Source of the DNA: Plantago elongata
Lineage: Eukaryota > Streptophyta > Magnoliopsida > Lamiales > Plantaginaceae
DNA: 58,952 bases
Assembly: GCA_036897095.1 (NCBI GenBank)
Contig: JAYMSP010000308.1
Coordinates: forward strand, 1-58,952
Reading direction: 5' to 3'
The notes beneath the pieces are model-generated. The model was not told where the DNA came from. It worked only from the letters and a program-made list of their open reading frames with translations, and searched no databases. Shown here one piece after another: positions 14,448 through 27,600 of the stretch. The stretch's first letter is position 1. Each line of letters begins with the position of its first letter. The translations under genes were made by a program, and so were the position numbers.

Positions 14448-14900
14448 GTGCAGTGCTCTCCTTGTAGGATAGGAATCTATGATCCCTTACTGGAAAGACT
14501 AATTGCGGCGGCTGTTGGTGATAGTGACAAAGGTCTACAGTACTATAATGGTAGAGTAGATAAGGCTTCCCTTGTTAGTCATGATGGCATCTTCCCGGTT
14601 ACTAGCATCGAAGAGGCAAGGCATGATGGTATTGTGGAACAGAAAGGGTGTCATCTTACATACTCTAGAGAGACCATTAAGACCAGGGAATGCAAAAGCG
14701 AGAGGAAACAACGAATACAGTCAGTAGTTGGGCTTTGCTTTGTGCTGAAGCCATCAACCACGGGCAAGTGCTCTGGTAGACGATCATTGTTAACTTTACT
14801 TGTAGATCGAATGTGCTTGATGGGTATAGGACTTTACCGGCGGATGGCTTGGATTGCTGCCAATGAGGCGTTATTTAATAGTAAGCATATCCAAGAATGA
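14448..14900 (+). other. Unexplained 150-codon open frame in a GC-richer island
   Basis: This is the longest open frame in the 48-kb AT-rich block. It starts at a GTG; the frame is open ten more codons upstream to a TAG at 14,415-14,417 with no ATG, and it ends at a TGA. The protein is mixed, begins MQCSPCRIGIYDP and includes VTSIEEARHDGIVEQKG, with no signal peptide, membrane segment or domain that I recognise. A second frame (14,854-15,057) overlaps its end, and the opposite strand is also open for about 60 codons at 14,880-15,062, so openness partly reflects local GC content. It could be a relic of a gene from the sequence that gave rise to the block, or chance. I assign no function. Confidence 0.2.
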
Positions 14901-15093
14901 GCAACAACGATCCTGTGGGCAAGTGAGCCTTGGTCTTGGTAACTCGCTTTTGCGGATGGTCAAATCTTTTCTCGGCAGACAAAAAAGGAGCTGTACCAGA
15001 AGTTACCCTCGCAGGAGCAATCAGAAGAACTATCCCCGTAGCAAACTCTACCAGTGATGGTCAGTCAAAGACGAATCTTGCAAAGTCATAATA

Positions 15094-15114
15094 ATCATTC
15101 TATATACGTACACA
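15094..15114 (+). repeat. 21-bp repeat, copy 1 (palindrome-associated)
   Basis: ATCATTCTATATACGTACAC plus A occurs here and again exactly at 19,313-19,333. The CATTCTAT arm at 15,097-15,104 pairs with ATAGAATG at 15,122-15,129. A related hairpin follows at 15,304-15,337. Both copies lie just downstream of locally GC-richer sequence. Confidence 0.75.
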
Positions 15115-15303
15115 AAAAATGATAGAATGTACTTGCTATGAAGTTACTAGAACCACTAGTAATAGGCAAGGAAGCATGCAGCAAGTTTAGGCGTTATACC
15201 AATGTATGCTTTGTAGGAAAATAGATAAAAGAAATATCCAAGCGGAGTGGTTTGCACCTAACCAAAATTAAAAAAGTACTAAACATTAGATTTTATTATT
15301 AGA

Positions 15304-15337
15304 TTCCATTCTATTTACGTGTAAAAATAGAATGGAA
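15304..15337. repeat. Perfect hairpin, 13-bp stem, 8-nt loop
   Basis: TTCCATTCTATTT at 15,304-15,316 is the exact reverse complement of 15,325-15,337, with loop ACGTGTAA. The stem and loop resemble the CATTCTAT...ACGT motif at 15,097 and 19,315. It has no U-tract typical of a terminator and no adjacent gene. It may be the end of a small inverted-repeat element. Confidence 0.8.
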
Positions 15338-15896
15338 CGTACTACATCACTTAAAAAATAAAAAGTATAGATATATAGAAACTTACCTACCTAATTATTA
15401 ATAGATTAGAAAAAGGACTTAATTACATAATTATTAGATCCATTATACTGCCCTTAGCTTCTCCTCTTTTACCTGTACATATCCATACATAAAAAAATAT
15501 TCTTCTAGACCACCATGGAATCATGAAGTTGCTTACTAATATAGATATAATTAATCATTAATAGAATTGCCTAGTATTTGTTTTACCTATTTATATTTAC
15601 TATATATAGTAAAGCGTCCCTTTCCGTGTCATATGTTTGTGCGTGCTTTCTATATTAACTTTAAATTTAGATAATACTATTTTTCTTTTTAGGGATTAGA
15701 GCTTATACCTATGTGTAATAGTAGGGCTACATGAAATTTCCTAGAATTTTATTTGAATCTTATATAATTATAATTTATAAGTAAAAAAGTAAGTCGAATG
15801 TCATCATACTAAGTAAAACACACTTTATAAGTATAAAAATTATATAGTCAAATCTAGTAAATATATATCTAAGCAAAGAGAAGAAGGTGCATAGTT

Positions 15897-15919
15897 AAGC
15901 TTATGTCTAGCATAAGCTT
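15897..15919. repeat. Perfect hairpin, 9-bp stem, 5-nt loop
   Basis: AAGCTTATG at 15,897-15,905 pairs exactly with CATAAGCTT at 15,911-15,919, loop TCTAG. Function unknown. It is one of several perfect hairpins in this less altered segment. Confidence 0.75.
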
Positions 15920-17914
15920 TTTATCTAGAATATAGATACTACAAAGTAAGTATAAACGTAATATTTCATTCATATTAGACATATGAGAACTCTTTTATTT
16001 ACCTAGTCATTAAAGTATATTTCGGGTATTTGAAGTCAATTCATAGCTTTTTGCTTACTTAACTACAAGCCTAAATATGAAGACTAATATAACAGGCAAT
16101 GTAGGGGTAGGCCATTACTAAAATGACATAAAACACTTCGTAGGTATAGCACATAGAATAAACTACTACACTAACTAATATCATAATAAACTAATAGCAT
16201 AATAATTTCTTGATAAAAAGTCTTAAATATAAAATAGATACACACGGAGTGAAATTTCAAGTATAGATTTACTTTGGGTTATAGAATAGAAACATGTATC
16301 ATAAAAATAGGTACTTACTAAGTTAATCATCCAAAAATCTAAGCATTGTACGCCTTTCCTTCATTTATAGAATATCTTAATGAATCTAACAAAATACTAT
16401 TCATTACATGCGGGGTACCCCTATTAAGACTACATGCTTCTATGTTTTCTATACGAAAAATAGTCTTGCATATACCTTAATGAATAGCTACAAAGAAATA
16501 ACTACTAATTAATCCACTTAAAAAAAATATATATAGACTATAGTTTATAACCAAACTCCCGTGTTCTTACATTTACGATGTCTTTTTTTATAATTTCTTA
16601 TAGAATAGACCATCACTCTTCCTAACGAAGTACTTAGTTATTTGGAAATATTGTAGGAGCCTAGCTCTTAGCGGGGAGTATCCTCTTTCCAATACCTATA
16701 TCCTTAAAGTCTTCCTTACTCATTATTGATTAATTCCTTCTATATTTATAGTTTAATAGCATGATTATATACATACCATTACCCAAAGTGTTTTCTCTCT
16801 AAATGTGGTTTGTGTATATGACTATGTTCTCTTACTTCGTGAAATTCTGGAAAAGGTTTTGGTTTTGTTATACTACAATGCACTAAGTGTCTTCGTGAAA
16901 GCGTACAGTACTTTATAGATTATTAGAATACTATAAGTTTTATACTGTATTTCTTATATATATTTAAAATTTAACTGTAGAAATTATAAATATATTTATT
17001 TATAATTGGTAACGGGGTATAAAAAAATAGTGTACAGGTTTTTATTATAATAAAGATAATAAAGTATTTTGTGAATGAATATAAGAGGAAACTCAAAATC
17101 TCAATATTAAGAATGTGCCATGGTATTCTGGCTCTAGCTATTACAAGCGGCATCGCCTGTGTCTCAGTCATAACTCTTTTTTTGTTTTAAATTTTAAATG
17201 AAATAGATTTTTCTTTCTATACGGAGAAATTTTCTCTAATTATGTTTTAGTAAATCACTTAGCAAGCAACAAGGTAACCCTAGAAAAGAAAGGCATACCA
17301 CCTGGATTGGTGAAATCTATAAACATCGGAGGAGAAGTAAGGGATATTTATGTTAGAAAAAAGGTAAGCTTGCTCAGGTATCAAATATTTCTACTTTCCT
17401 TCCATATTATTAAAGTATTTTAATTAAAATTGTAAGTCATATATAAAAGCATAGTCGAATACTTAATAACCTACAAACGTTTCTGTTACTTATTCTAAAA
17501 TTGTTAAATTAATTCCAAAGATTCTATGTGTTATATTATATTTCTTAAAGATTTATCTAGAGAAAGTTTCTATAACCTTGTACTCATTTTGTTAGTTGTT
17601 AACTATGAACTTTGCATGACATGAATTGTATGAAACCTTTACTACTATAGAAGCTGCTATAGGAAGAGCCCAAAAGAAAGCATGCTCCGTAACGCTTAGT
17701 TTTTATAGTATATGTTACAGCGAACAGCGTTGTAAATACTTCCTGCAAGTAAAGAACAGCGTGCTTAGGAAAGAAAAGTAAGTTACTTTATCAGCTATTT
17801 AGTAGTTGCTCTCTACTTAAGTAATCACCATGTCTATAATAAATATAAAGTATATGTATCCTCGTTTAAATCTACATTACCCCATAAAAAGCTATTTATA
17901 CTAAATTAAATATA

Positions 17915-17943
17915 TAGATAGTATCTATTTTAGATACTATCTA
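17915..17943. repeat. Perfect hairpin, 12-bp stem, 5-nt loop
   Basis: TAGATAGTATCT at 17,915-17,926 pairs exactly with AGATACTATCTA at 17,932-17,943, with loop ATTTT. There is no neighbouring gene, so a terminator role cannot be argued. Confidence 0.8.
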
Positions 17944-19163
17944 TGTACTTAGGAAAACATTAATAAAATTAAACATAATGTGCGTGCTAGTTCTCTTATA
18001 AGTCTATAGTTAATACTTACTGAATACTAACAAATCCTTAATCCTATATTCATGAGTATTCGTTAGGGTACTTGCCTTATACTTTATTATTTATAAAAAA
18101 TTATTTCTAGTAGAAATTCCTTAAATAAAATGTTTTGCGGAAGGACTGCTAAATTTTATATTATTTTATATTAATATAGTAGATCTAGTAGAATTAAGTA
18201 GGTATAGCATTTGTTTGTTAGAACATTTATTTGTATAAGAGTATTATAGTATAATATAAGCATTAAAGAAAGTATATAAAAATAGGAAAGAAGAACACAG
18301 AGTAACCCCAACAACTTACAGCCTAAGGAAAACACCTACGCGAAAGGACACATTATAGTTCCCTTCCCAGGTAATTCTAGTAAGAGAACATAGTCACGTA
18401 TACACAAGCTTCACAGGACCTAACCCCTTTATTTTTTCTTATTTTTCTAGAGTCGCACTTATAACTAACTATAGATTAGTATAATTAAAGCATATAATGA
18501 TGTAATCTTACCTTAAGAACTCATGGCATTAGTAAATACAAAAAATAGAAATCACAAGCAGAAAATAAATTACACAGGCTTCATTATTATTAGTAAATTA
18601 TATAAGTTAAAAAATACTATAATATATATATAAGAAAACTTAGAGAAACACCACGCTAGACTCTTTCTTTCTACTAACCCACGTCATAATTCGTAAGGTA
18701 AATTTGGTAGAAATGTATCCTAACATAGTAGTTGCAAGCAACCAAAATACTTAGAGTTTAAAGCAAATACTAGAGTCCTTTAGATTTCGATGCATGCAAA
18801 GGCTACCTTGACTAATAGATCTTCTCTAAGAAGAGTAAATCCCTAATAACATAAACTTCTTCCTTTTTATTTCAGAACAATATTCCTCTTGCTAATAATT
18901 ATTTAATTTTTTTTATTTATAGACTTGTACTATCCTTACTTAGGTTCCTTATAATATATATATATGATGTACTCTACAGTACTTTACAATACCTAAGTAC
19001 TTCTAGGATTGAACCATAAACAAAGTAAATTGTAAATTAAATAACATATTTCTAAAGAAGTCTTATTAATAAAAGGATTCCCCTTTAAATAATTTACTAA
19101 TATGTCGCTGGCCCCAATGAACGATTTTAGAACGACTTTCTAGACAGGAATGAAATCTTATTT

Positions 19164-19183
19164 TAGACTATTATAATAGTCTA
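19164..19183. repeat. Perfect 20-bp palindrome
   Basis: TAGACTATTATAATAGTCTA reads the same on both strands. It lies 130 bases upstream of the second copy of the 21-bp repeat at 19,313. Function unknown. Confidence 0.8.
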
Positions 19184-19312
19184 GTTATAGTAGGAAAACA
19201 AGAGTTAGTAACTAAAAAAAAAGTCTCATGATATAAAAATATAAATTTACGTGTACCTAAGTTCTTGGTTGTATCCCTTGAGGGTCAAGCTTCGGTGATC
19301 AAACATCAATGC

Positions 19313-19333
19313 ATCATTCTATATACGTACACA
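19313..19333 (+). repeat. 21-bp repeat, copy 2
   Basis: Exact second copy of the 21-mer at 15,094-15,114. Unlike copy 1, no matching ATAGAATG arm follows. The 60 bases to its left (19,261-19,312) are comparatively rich in G and C and contain CAAGCTTCGGTGATCAAAC. Confidence 0.75.
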
Positions 19334-19789
19334 CTTTTCTAAATTGATAAATAAACCTAGATACTAGTAAGTAGTAGATTTACTTTAATTCTTTAGTTCT
19401 AGACTTACTATAAAAAAATTACTCCTTACTGTGTACTTCTAAAATAGAACCTTTTACTTATTTTTAACTTATCTTTATTCTATCTATACATAAAATTGAG
19501 TATACGTCGTGTAATGCTTAGTTTAGGCAATTACATAGAGTATAGTACAAGAAGGAGGAATCCTTTCAAGCAACGTAGTACATAGATAGTATTCTAAGAA
19601 GAAAGCATATTATTAAGATTAAGTAAGAATAACTTGTTCCTATCTCTATTCTCTATATAGGCCAAGTAAAACTTAGAAGATAGTACACAACGCATCCCTT
19701 ATCTAAATCTAGCCTATAGTCTATAGTGTCTATTCTCTTCCTTAGCAACCATCTAAAGTATTGATCTAAGTTGCTCTCTCTTTCTTTTA

Positions 19790-19860
19790 GAGAATAAGGA
19801 TCCGCTGCTTGGTGAATGGGCTGGGTCGCATCCAGCACTCACGAGAACTAGCTCACGACC
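19790..19860. other. Short GC-richer island
   Basis: The stretch around 19,799-19,860 (GGATCCGCTGCTTGG, then GGGCTGGGTCGCATCC) is much richer in GC than its surroundings. On the minus strand a 61-codon frame (19,838-19,653, GTG start) reads through it and ends in AT-rich DNA. The protein matches nothing I know. It is either a relic of the ancestral sequence or chance. Confidence 0.35.
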
Positions 19861-22800
19861 AAATATATTTATCAGTTACAGGCTTAAAATACTAAAGTTT
19901 TTCAGATTCACTAATAGTTCGTAATTTGAATAGTTAAGGTGGGCAGATACCTAAGAACTGCCGCCTCCGTTGCCTTCTCTCTCGCATATACTTTCTTTTT
20001 TAGATACTTAGATAAATATACACGCAATGATTAACATCTTTTGTCTTACCCCCAATTCTTTTATTGAAGTTTACTTGCTGCAATGCAAGAGTTTTAAACA
20101 AGAATTTGTTCCTAAGGTAACACGAATACTAGAGTTCCTTAGGATTTCTACTTGCATTGGTATTTAATTCTTATAGTCTAATTTCCTATCTATCTGCTCT
20201 ATAAAAAGACCTAATTATTACTCTTGGCGTATGTCATGTAATCTGAATAGCCGAATAAATCTACAAAAACTATACATACTTACTATAGTAATTCCTTCTT
20301 GGATAAACATCGTACTTTTTAGCTCCCTTTCCTCCAATACCAATACATAAAGCTAAGAAACATTCGTTTATACGTTACGTGAAACTACTTACTAACCCAA
20401 GTAAAAAGCAATTAGAGGTTGACATGCACAGAGCAGAGCATAGAGGTTGCAGCCCCTTCAAAAATACTTAATTTATTAAAGTAACAAGAACTATTTTTTA
20501 GAAAGATTTGAGTTATTAAATAATCCATTCTTGTTAAGTTACTCACAACATTATTTTTATTTTAGATAGTAATAGATAATATTTAACAAAGAAATTAGAG
20601 AAGAACAGAAAAATACTTTCTATTTCTATTCATAGTTTTCACAGAATGATCAAAAATTTAAGAAATTACAGAGGATTTGTAGCTTAAAACATAGAGTAAC
20701 TTAAAAATTAAATTATATACCTAAGTTGTTATGTTGCATTGTATGTATTAGATCTAACGGCAACCCTTGTATTGTAATATTGTCTCCTAAGTAATTTAAG
20801 TTGTCATACTAACCAGTCTAAATAAGAAAATGGGGAGCAAACTGCGATTCTTTCGCCGCAGACTTTTCTTAAAAGCTAAAAGATATATAATCTTTAAAAG
20901 ATCTCTTTGTTAGTTACATAGTTTACTAAAATCTATTTATAGTTTATAGCTAGAGATAATTCTACACGAAGTGCTTCAAAACATACATACTTCCTACCAA
21001 AGGAGAGGTCTTCCTAGTAGTCTAACTAAGTAATAATTAGTAACTAAGATAAATAAGGAGTATACTCTTTAGCGCAGTTCTGGTAACGTCCTTGTAATTG
21101 TACTTGTGACTAACAAAAAAAGAATACTGCGTCGGGTCTCTATTTATATTTTGCGAGGATGCAGTGTAACGTATCTTAAAGTTCTTGTTTAAGGTTTATT
21201 TAAGAATATATAGAATTCCTAATAATAACCAACTCTAAAAAAAGAATGAAGCCGTCATTAGATAGTATAGTAGAGGGATCCTACGCTATATAATAGGCTA
21301 TACAAACATAGGTAAAAGAGCATAGATTACTGTAAGTATAAAAAGAAAAATAAAGTCTGGTCATATTACATATTAAGAAAAGTCAATAAATTTGCTCACG
21401 TGTTTACCTTAATACCTTTTTTAGATTTCTATAATCTCTCCCGAGTAAACTACACAAAGATATGCTATGATATAAGTTTTAAAGATAACTCCATTATCTT
21501 ATGACCTATACCTCCTGGCTTTCTCGTGTCCATGATTCTATGATATATAATAATACTTCTATAATTTCTATAGTGCTAAACGAACGCACTCAGGTCTTTT
21601 TTCTATACGAAATATAGCATGTGTGTAAAAGATCAAAGGTAAAGGAGAACCTTAATACATAGTTAGTTAGGAAGGCAATAAAATGAATATTACTAGAATA
21701 AATATAATTAGATAACTATATAAATATCATAAGGTATGTTGAAGTAAAGAGATTACTATAGAGCATAAAAAAGTAACTAATTATATTTATCTCATGTCTG
21801 CTAACTTATATAGTAATCATAATATATGATGAAGATAAGCTCTAACAAAAAGATACAACTATAAAAGAAAGAATTAGATAAAACCCTAATCTCGTGGTAT
21901 AAAAATAACTATAATATATGACTAAGTAGTTACTGGATAAACTAGGTGTACTAGATTATACAACCCTAAGTAATCCTTTCCAGATAATTCAACAGGAAGT
22001 TGCTTCCTCTCCCTTGTAGGTTTTTACTCTTGCCTTATTCCTTTCTTTACCATCACCAAAATTAGCATGTAAGTTACTAGGCATAACGTGTTAACCCCAA
22101 TTATATACTTAACTCTTTAAGGAAAAATCAAAAATTACAAGATATATAATCTGTCTTTGCAATTCTATACCTTACATTAGTTTCGATATACTATGCATGT
22201 AAAAGTCTCCCTTATTTACTACTTATTCTATTGACTAGGTTTCTTTACTACATAACTCCTTTACAGACGTGTACTTATATTATTACTTGTGGAATATGTA
22301 TTTAAAGTAAACAGTTTAGTAATCTATATTATGTTAGAGCGAACTAAAGCCAGAGCGTGACCAAGGCACGCACTATTATATAAATGACTTCTATTACTAA
22401 TAAGTACTCTTTTCTACCCGAATAAAGAAGCTATACTAAAAAAGTCATTCTATGTATATTTTTACTTTAGACTTACTTAATCCTATAAACATGCTATAAG
22501 CGAACACTGTGAACTCGGTAGATCCTTAATTTACTTGCTCAATTTACTTTATAAGGGTACTTCGATTTCCATACAAAGAGGGCGAGAGCGTGTTCTTGCA
22601 TAATACATGTTTACAAAGCTTGTTCGAACAAGGTGTAGTTCAAAATAGAATAGTACTTATTAAAATACCAGCATATGCTTACTACTAATTCAAAATTAAA
22701 TAAATACATGTATTATCCAAGACTGAGTTATTTCTTTATTTTCAATATTGGACAAGTTTTTATTATATATATATTATCAGTTCTATAGAAATATGTAATA

Positions 22801-25800
22801 ATCGAAGGCACGATTTTATAGAATACGTATATAGTGTATCTAGTAGGTACCCTTATTTTATAGGAGGCATTGCATGTAGTGTTAGCTCTTAGATATTAAC
22901 CTCGCATAAAAATTGTTCTTTATTATATACCCCCTCTCTATCTAATCTAATGTTTCTAAGAAATGTAATCTAATTTCTTTTCCTTAAACTTCCTTCTAGT
23001 CATATTATATATATATAACGTTAAACTCTTTATTACACGTGATTATTTCTTAGTAAAACCCTTTCTTTAATTACCTAGCCAGCGGGAATATCCCTTATCT
23101 ATTGAATTTACTCACGATTTATCTATATGACTATAAATGTGTACCTTATTTGTTGTTTGCTAAAATACATATTCTAGGTAAAGTAAAAGCTAAGTAAGCT
23201 AATAAAAAATGAGAAGATGTGTTTTAGTTTTTATTTACTCAATACGAAAAAACGAAAAAAGGTATTTATAGTGGCCTGTTGTATCTGTAAATAGAATTAT
23301 GTTGCTATACCTGAGTGTCCTACTTAAGAGAAGAGGAAAGGAGTTTTTATTGTTATTGTGGCACGTAATAACCAAACTAATTAATAAAATAAACGCGTGA
23401 ATCCTAGGTAGATACTTTTCCTACTTTATATTAGAGAAATACATGAGTGCAAGTTTTCGCTTTAAATTGAATTTGTTTATTTCCGCCCACCAAATAGAAA
23501 TTTCTATCCTGCCAGTGCCTTTCCATCTGACAATTCCAATCTTGCACAACTCAACTAGGAACTTTTCCTAATTTAGCAAATTCCGCATATACATATACAA
23601 AGAGTATTCTTCTACCTGTAGTAGACCTATCCATTTTTATCTAATTTTTCGCGTCTTCGTCGAGATAGAAATCATTCATTTAATAAAGAGAGAATACAGA
23701 GGAAACAAAATCTAAAAAAAGGAAATTCACTCACGTACGTACAAAGGAGTTTTTCAAAGAAAAGAATTCAAGTCAAGGCATTATTATTTTCTCACATACA
23801 CTCACTTCTTTCTAAAAGGATGGGTGGTATAGCATGAACTATTCTCTACTATAAAACTATAGCGGGTATTAGTTTCCTGAACTATGCAACAGCAGCAAGT
23901 AGGATCGAGTAAAAGCTAAGATTTTAGTACTAAACTTTCTCAGATCGTTTTTAAACTTGCTCAAGAATAAGAAGTAATTGACGTCAAGACTTGCTAATCC
24001 TTACACGGTATCTCTTTGGCTATATTCTAGAATTTCTATGGCAATACTGGACATAAAAGGAGGGATTTCTCACAACACGAAAGACACTTATAATACAAAT
24101 TTATTTTATTCTTCTAAACAAACGAACAAGACAGATAATACAATGCCTAAAGTAGTGAAATTTGGCTGATATTCTTCGTACGAACTTTCTATATACAATT
24201 AATCAATGACTCTTTTTCTTTGATCTTTGCCTGTTTGTTATACTTACGCGGATAGTTTTATTTAGTAACGATCTATTATGGTATTTCTACTCTAACAAAC
24301 AGGAATTTCACTTTTCTTTTTTCACGAATCTTTATTTTCTAAGTATAAAAAAAGAGCTATTTATTACGTTTCTTTATTTATAAAGCAGCAAAACAGCACA
24401 ACTTTAATTCTCTCCAAAATCACACTCGCACAGTATTTTATCGCTAATTATAAATACGCTAATATGGATATTTGTTATTACTTGTCCTGAAGAAGTCCTT
24501 AAGTATATAACCAACCGCAGATGGTTACATTATTTCAACAATTGTTCCCCTTATTCAAAGAACAGTGTAGCATTCTAATTCCAACGAAAATATTCCTTGT
24601 GCAATACAAAATTCAAGAAGTAATCCCTCGCCTATTTCTATTTTCTAAAAATCTTTAATAAAAAGACTTTATCTTCTCCTGTCCTGAACAACTTATTTTT
24701 CACGTACAAGGTGCCTCTCTCCTCCTACCATGCTTACCAAAGCTACTTTACTTCAAATTTCTCTTTTATTGGTCAAACCAAGCATTAAAGATTGTACTCT
24801 ATATCTATCAATCAAGAAAAAACATCTCCTTTTTTTTTACAAACAAAAAATGTAATCGTATTCCAAAGTAATCGATTTCTAGAAAGAATAGGACATTAGG
24901 TAAGTAAGGGCCTTCTATAACATGGGACACCTTTCTAAAAAATCGATTATTAATAGAAAGGATCTCTTTGCAGTCATATGTTTTATTTTTTCTATTATAG
25001 TATAGTAGCCCAGTCTGTATCTAGTTCTAAGGATTCCAATACCCAATAAACTTAGTGTGTTTTCCTTATTATTTTTACGTATTTTCATTTATGCTCGCAA
25101 CTACTTCAAAAACCTAAAGAGAGATAGAGAACGCCTATTTATTATATCTCTTACTAGTACCGCCACTGGATCACCGGGAAAGAGCTAAGCTAACAAAAAT
25201 ATACACTTTGCGTAAGCCGTGCGTGATAGACTAGAAAGTAAACAAAATATTGACTTTTTTAGTTTTCTATTTTATATATATATATTCCAACCCAACAAAC
25301 CCTACATCATACAAATACAGGTTAGATCTTTGCCCTCTTCGGTATTTTCTTGATTTATCAGTCACCTTCCACTGCTTTTTAGATTGACAGATACTGCTTA
25401 CTCATTCAAAACCTTTTTATTAGAATGTTTTACAATTCTTCTTTCCTATCAACAACGTGCACTAAGGACAATTAGACATAAATAATAATGACTGTGCTTT
25501 TTTCTTCTATTCTAACGAATTCGTTCGTCCACTAATCGAAAGAAGGAGGACTTCATAATAAAAAAATATAAAAAGAAAGAGTCCTCTACTAAAAAAATAA
25601 CCATAAGTAATGTCCAAAACTCCTATGTTGGTACAACAAACATATACATCTAGTAACTGGTAAATAGCGTATTGAAGCAGCGAACCTACTAAAAAATTCT
25701 TGTTTGTTAATCTTAAAATCATATCATTTGTAACCTAGTAATTCGTAATTAAGCCTTGACCAGCTTACGAATTAATTGTAAACAAACGTTGTGCAAGCTT

Positions 25801-26080
25801 TTATGATGTTAGCCTTAATTTATAAATCTATCAGTTTCTCCATCCCCCTATATAATTTAGTATTTAGATTTTACTTGGCGATTGTGTTACTTTTCAATCT
25901 GAGTATTTTCATTCCAGGAAGAAGCATTCCAAACATTTTCTTTTAGGTCTTCCTTTTCTTTTGCCAATTCTTTATTAACTTTTCATAGGAAATGCGCTTT
26001 CTGTGCGTTTTGAGACTTTTTTGTTATCATAACATAAGTCCTTCATTTATAAAATACCGTACACTTGTTCTATATTTACT

Positions 26081-27600
26081 AAGTCTTCTCTAAAATAAGC
26101 TACTACACAAGTACATTTTATATTCAGTATAACTTAAATAAAGGCTAATTATAAAAAAATAATTATTCTTAGTTATAAATTTAAACATAAGGAGCTAGCA
26201 TCTTCTCCCTTAGTACGAAATAATTTATTAGTATAAGGCATTCTAGGAATCACTAACTTAAGCCTTACTCTTTTTGTAAAAGTAAGTAGTATAAAAGTGT
26301 CCCTTATTTATAACTAGAGAATTGCTTTAGACTTATATTTAAGCATGCTACTACACCTCTTATAATGAAGATATAATATATTTGTATAAAAAGACTTCTT
26401 AACTAAGCTATGAGTTATTACTAGAGATGCGCGAAGTGTTTATACTCCTTCTGGTAATATTATTTAGTAATTAAGAAGCTAAACTATATTGAGGAAGGTT
26501 ATGGTATGCTATTATTTTTCATTTTTTATAATAGAAAGCATTTATTAAGACATTCTTTGTAAACTACTTATGTTATAGAGAAAGGCCTCCCCTACAGTAT
26601 CATATTTATTAAAATCATTTAACATATACTTAAACCTTATTTACTAGGGTGTAATAAGAGAGTGTGTTATGAAGACCTTTTCTATAACTACCCACATTTA
26701 TAATATAGTAATACTTGAAATATTTTACATATCCTTTTTAAGGACGATTTATTAATACTTTATAACACTTTTTAATTCTAAATTATAGAAGAAACTTAAG
26801 GCACACTTACACCCTTATTATATAGTAAATATAGAGTTATATCCTGGCTTATCTAAAACATATTTTATTATATCGGGTAGAGAAAGACTTATTTTACTTA
26901 TATATTTATAAAAAAATGATAGAGGCTTAAGAAGAGAGTTTGACCTTTTATTTATATTACTAGTAAAGGGATAAATTACGTACCTAAAAGATTCTTATAA
27001 AGGATAATTAAAGGCCCTTCTCCAATATAAAATTGGAAGTCCTTACTAGAGAGCTTAATAATTATATAGCATTATAAGTGCAAAATTTCTATAGTCAATA
27101 TTTACTTAATAAGAATTCTCTTTTGTAAGATAAGTTGCTTTTAACTAAGATTTCTTGCTATATAATAAATAATGCTGATAGAATTACTCTTTAATTTATT
27201 ATTGTGTATTTTAAAATAACTTTGTACTTAGGAAGGAATACTCTAATTCATTCTATTCTAAGAAGCATTTTTTAGGTTTTTCCAGTCTTATATAGGAAAG
27301 TGTATTAATGTAAAACTAATTATCTATAGTAAAGCTTTTATATAAGTGCATGTATTTGGGCAAGATACTTTCTTATAGCAATTAAAGAGAGGACCTTATA
27401 CTATATAGAATAGTTTTATAGTATACTTTTAACCTACCAGAGAGGTTATATACGTTACCCTAATGGCGTACTCTCTTTTAGAAGTAAAAGGCCTACTTAT
27501 AGTTATATTTGTAGTAAACCTTAATATCTGCCCTTTTCTTAAGTTATAAAGCCTTTAGGGGGACTTGTGCTTTTAAATCTTTTTCAATTAGCGCAAAACC
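26081..27600. other. AT-rich gene-free block B, RIP-like dinucleotide bias
   Basis: The texture returns to that of block A: TA, AG/CT and GTA/TAC words dominate, CA and TG are sparse, and no frame reaches 60 codons. Purine and pyrimidine microtracts alternate (GGAAGG, CTCTCTT). No gene, RNA or transposon motif is seen. The edges, about 26,080 and 27,600, are visual estimates. Confidence 0.55.

Larger units (their letters stand above)
9641..26080. other. Less altered AT-rich segment, no confident gene
   Basis: CA and TG return to ordinary levels from about 9,640. In a hand count of row 20,041-20,100, TA:AT is 4:3 and (CA+TG):(AC+GT) is 9:6. Stops are still dense, and only scattered frames of 60-80 codons plus one of 150 codons (14,448-14,900) are open. 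Islands of higher GC occur at 9,640-9,745, 14,340-15,060 and 19,790-19,860. I searched by eye for transposon protein motifs, tRNA cloverleaves, rRNA and organelle genes and recognised none. The right boundary near 26,080 is approximate. Confidence 0.5.
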
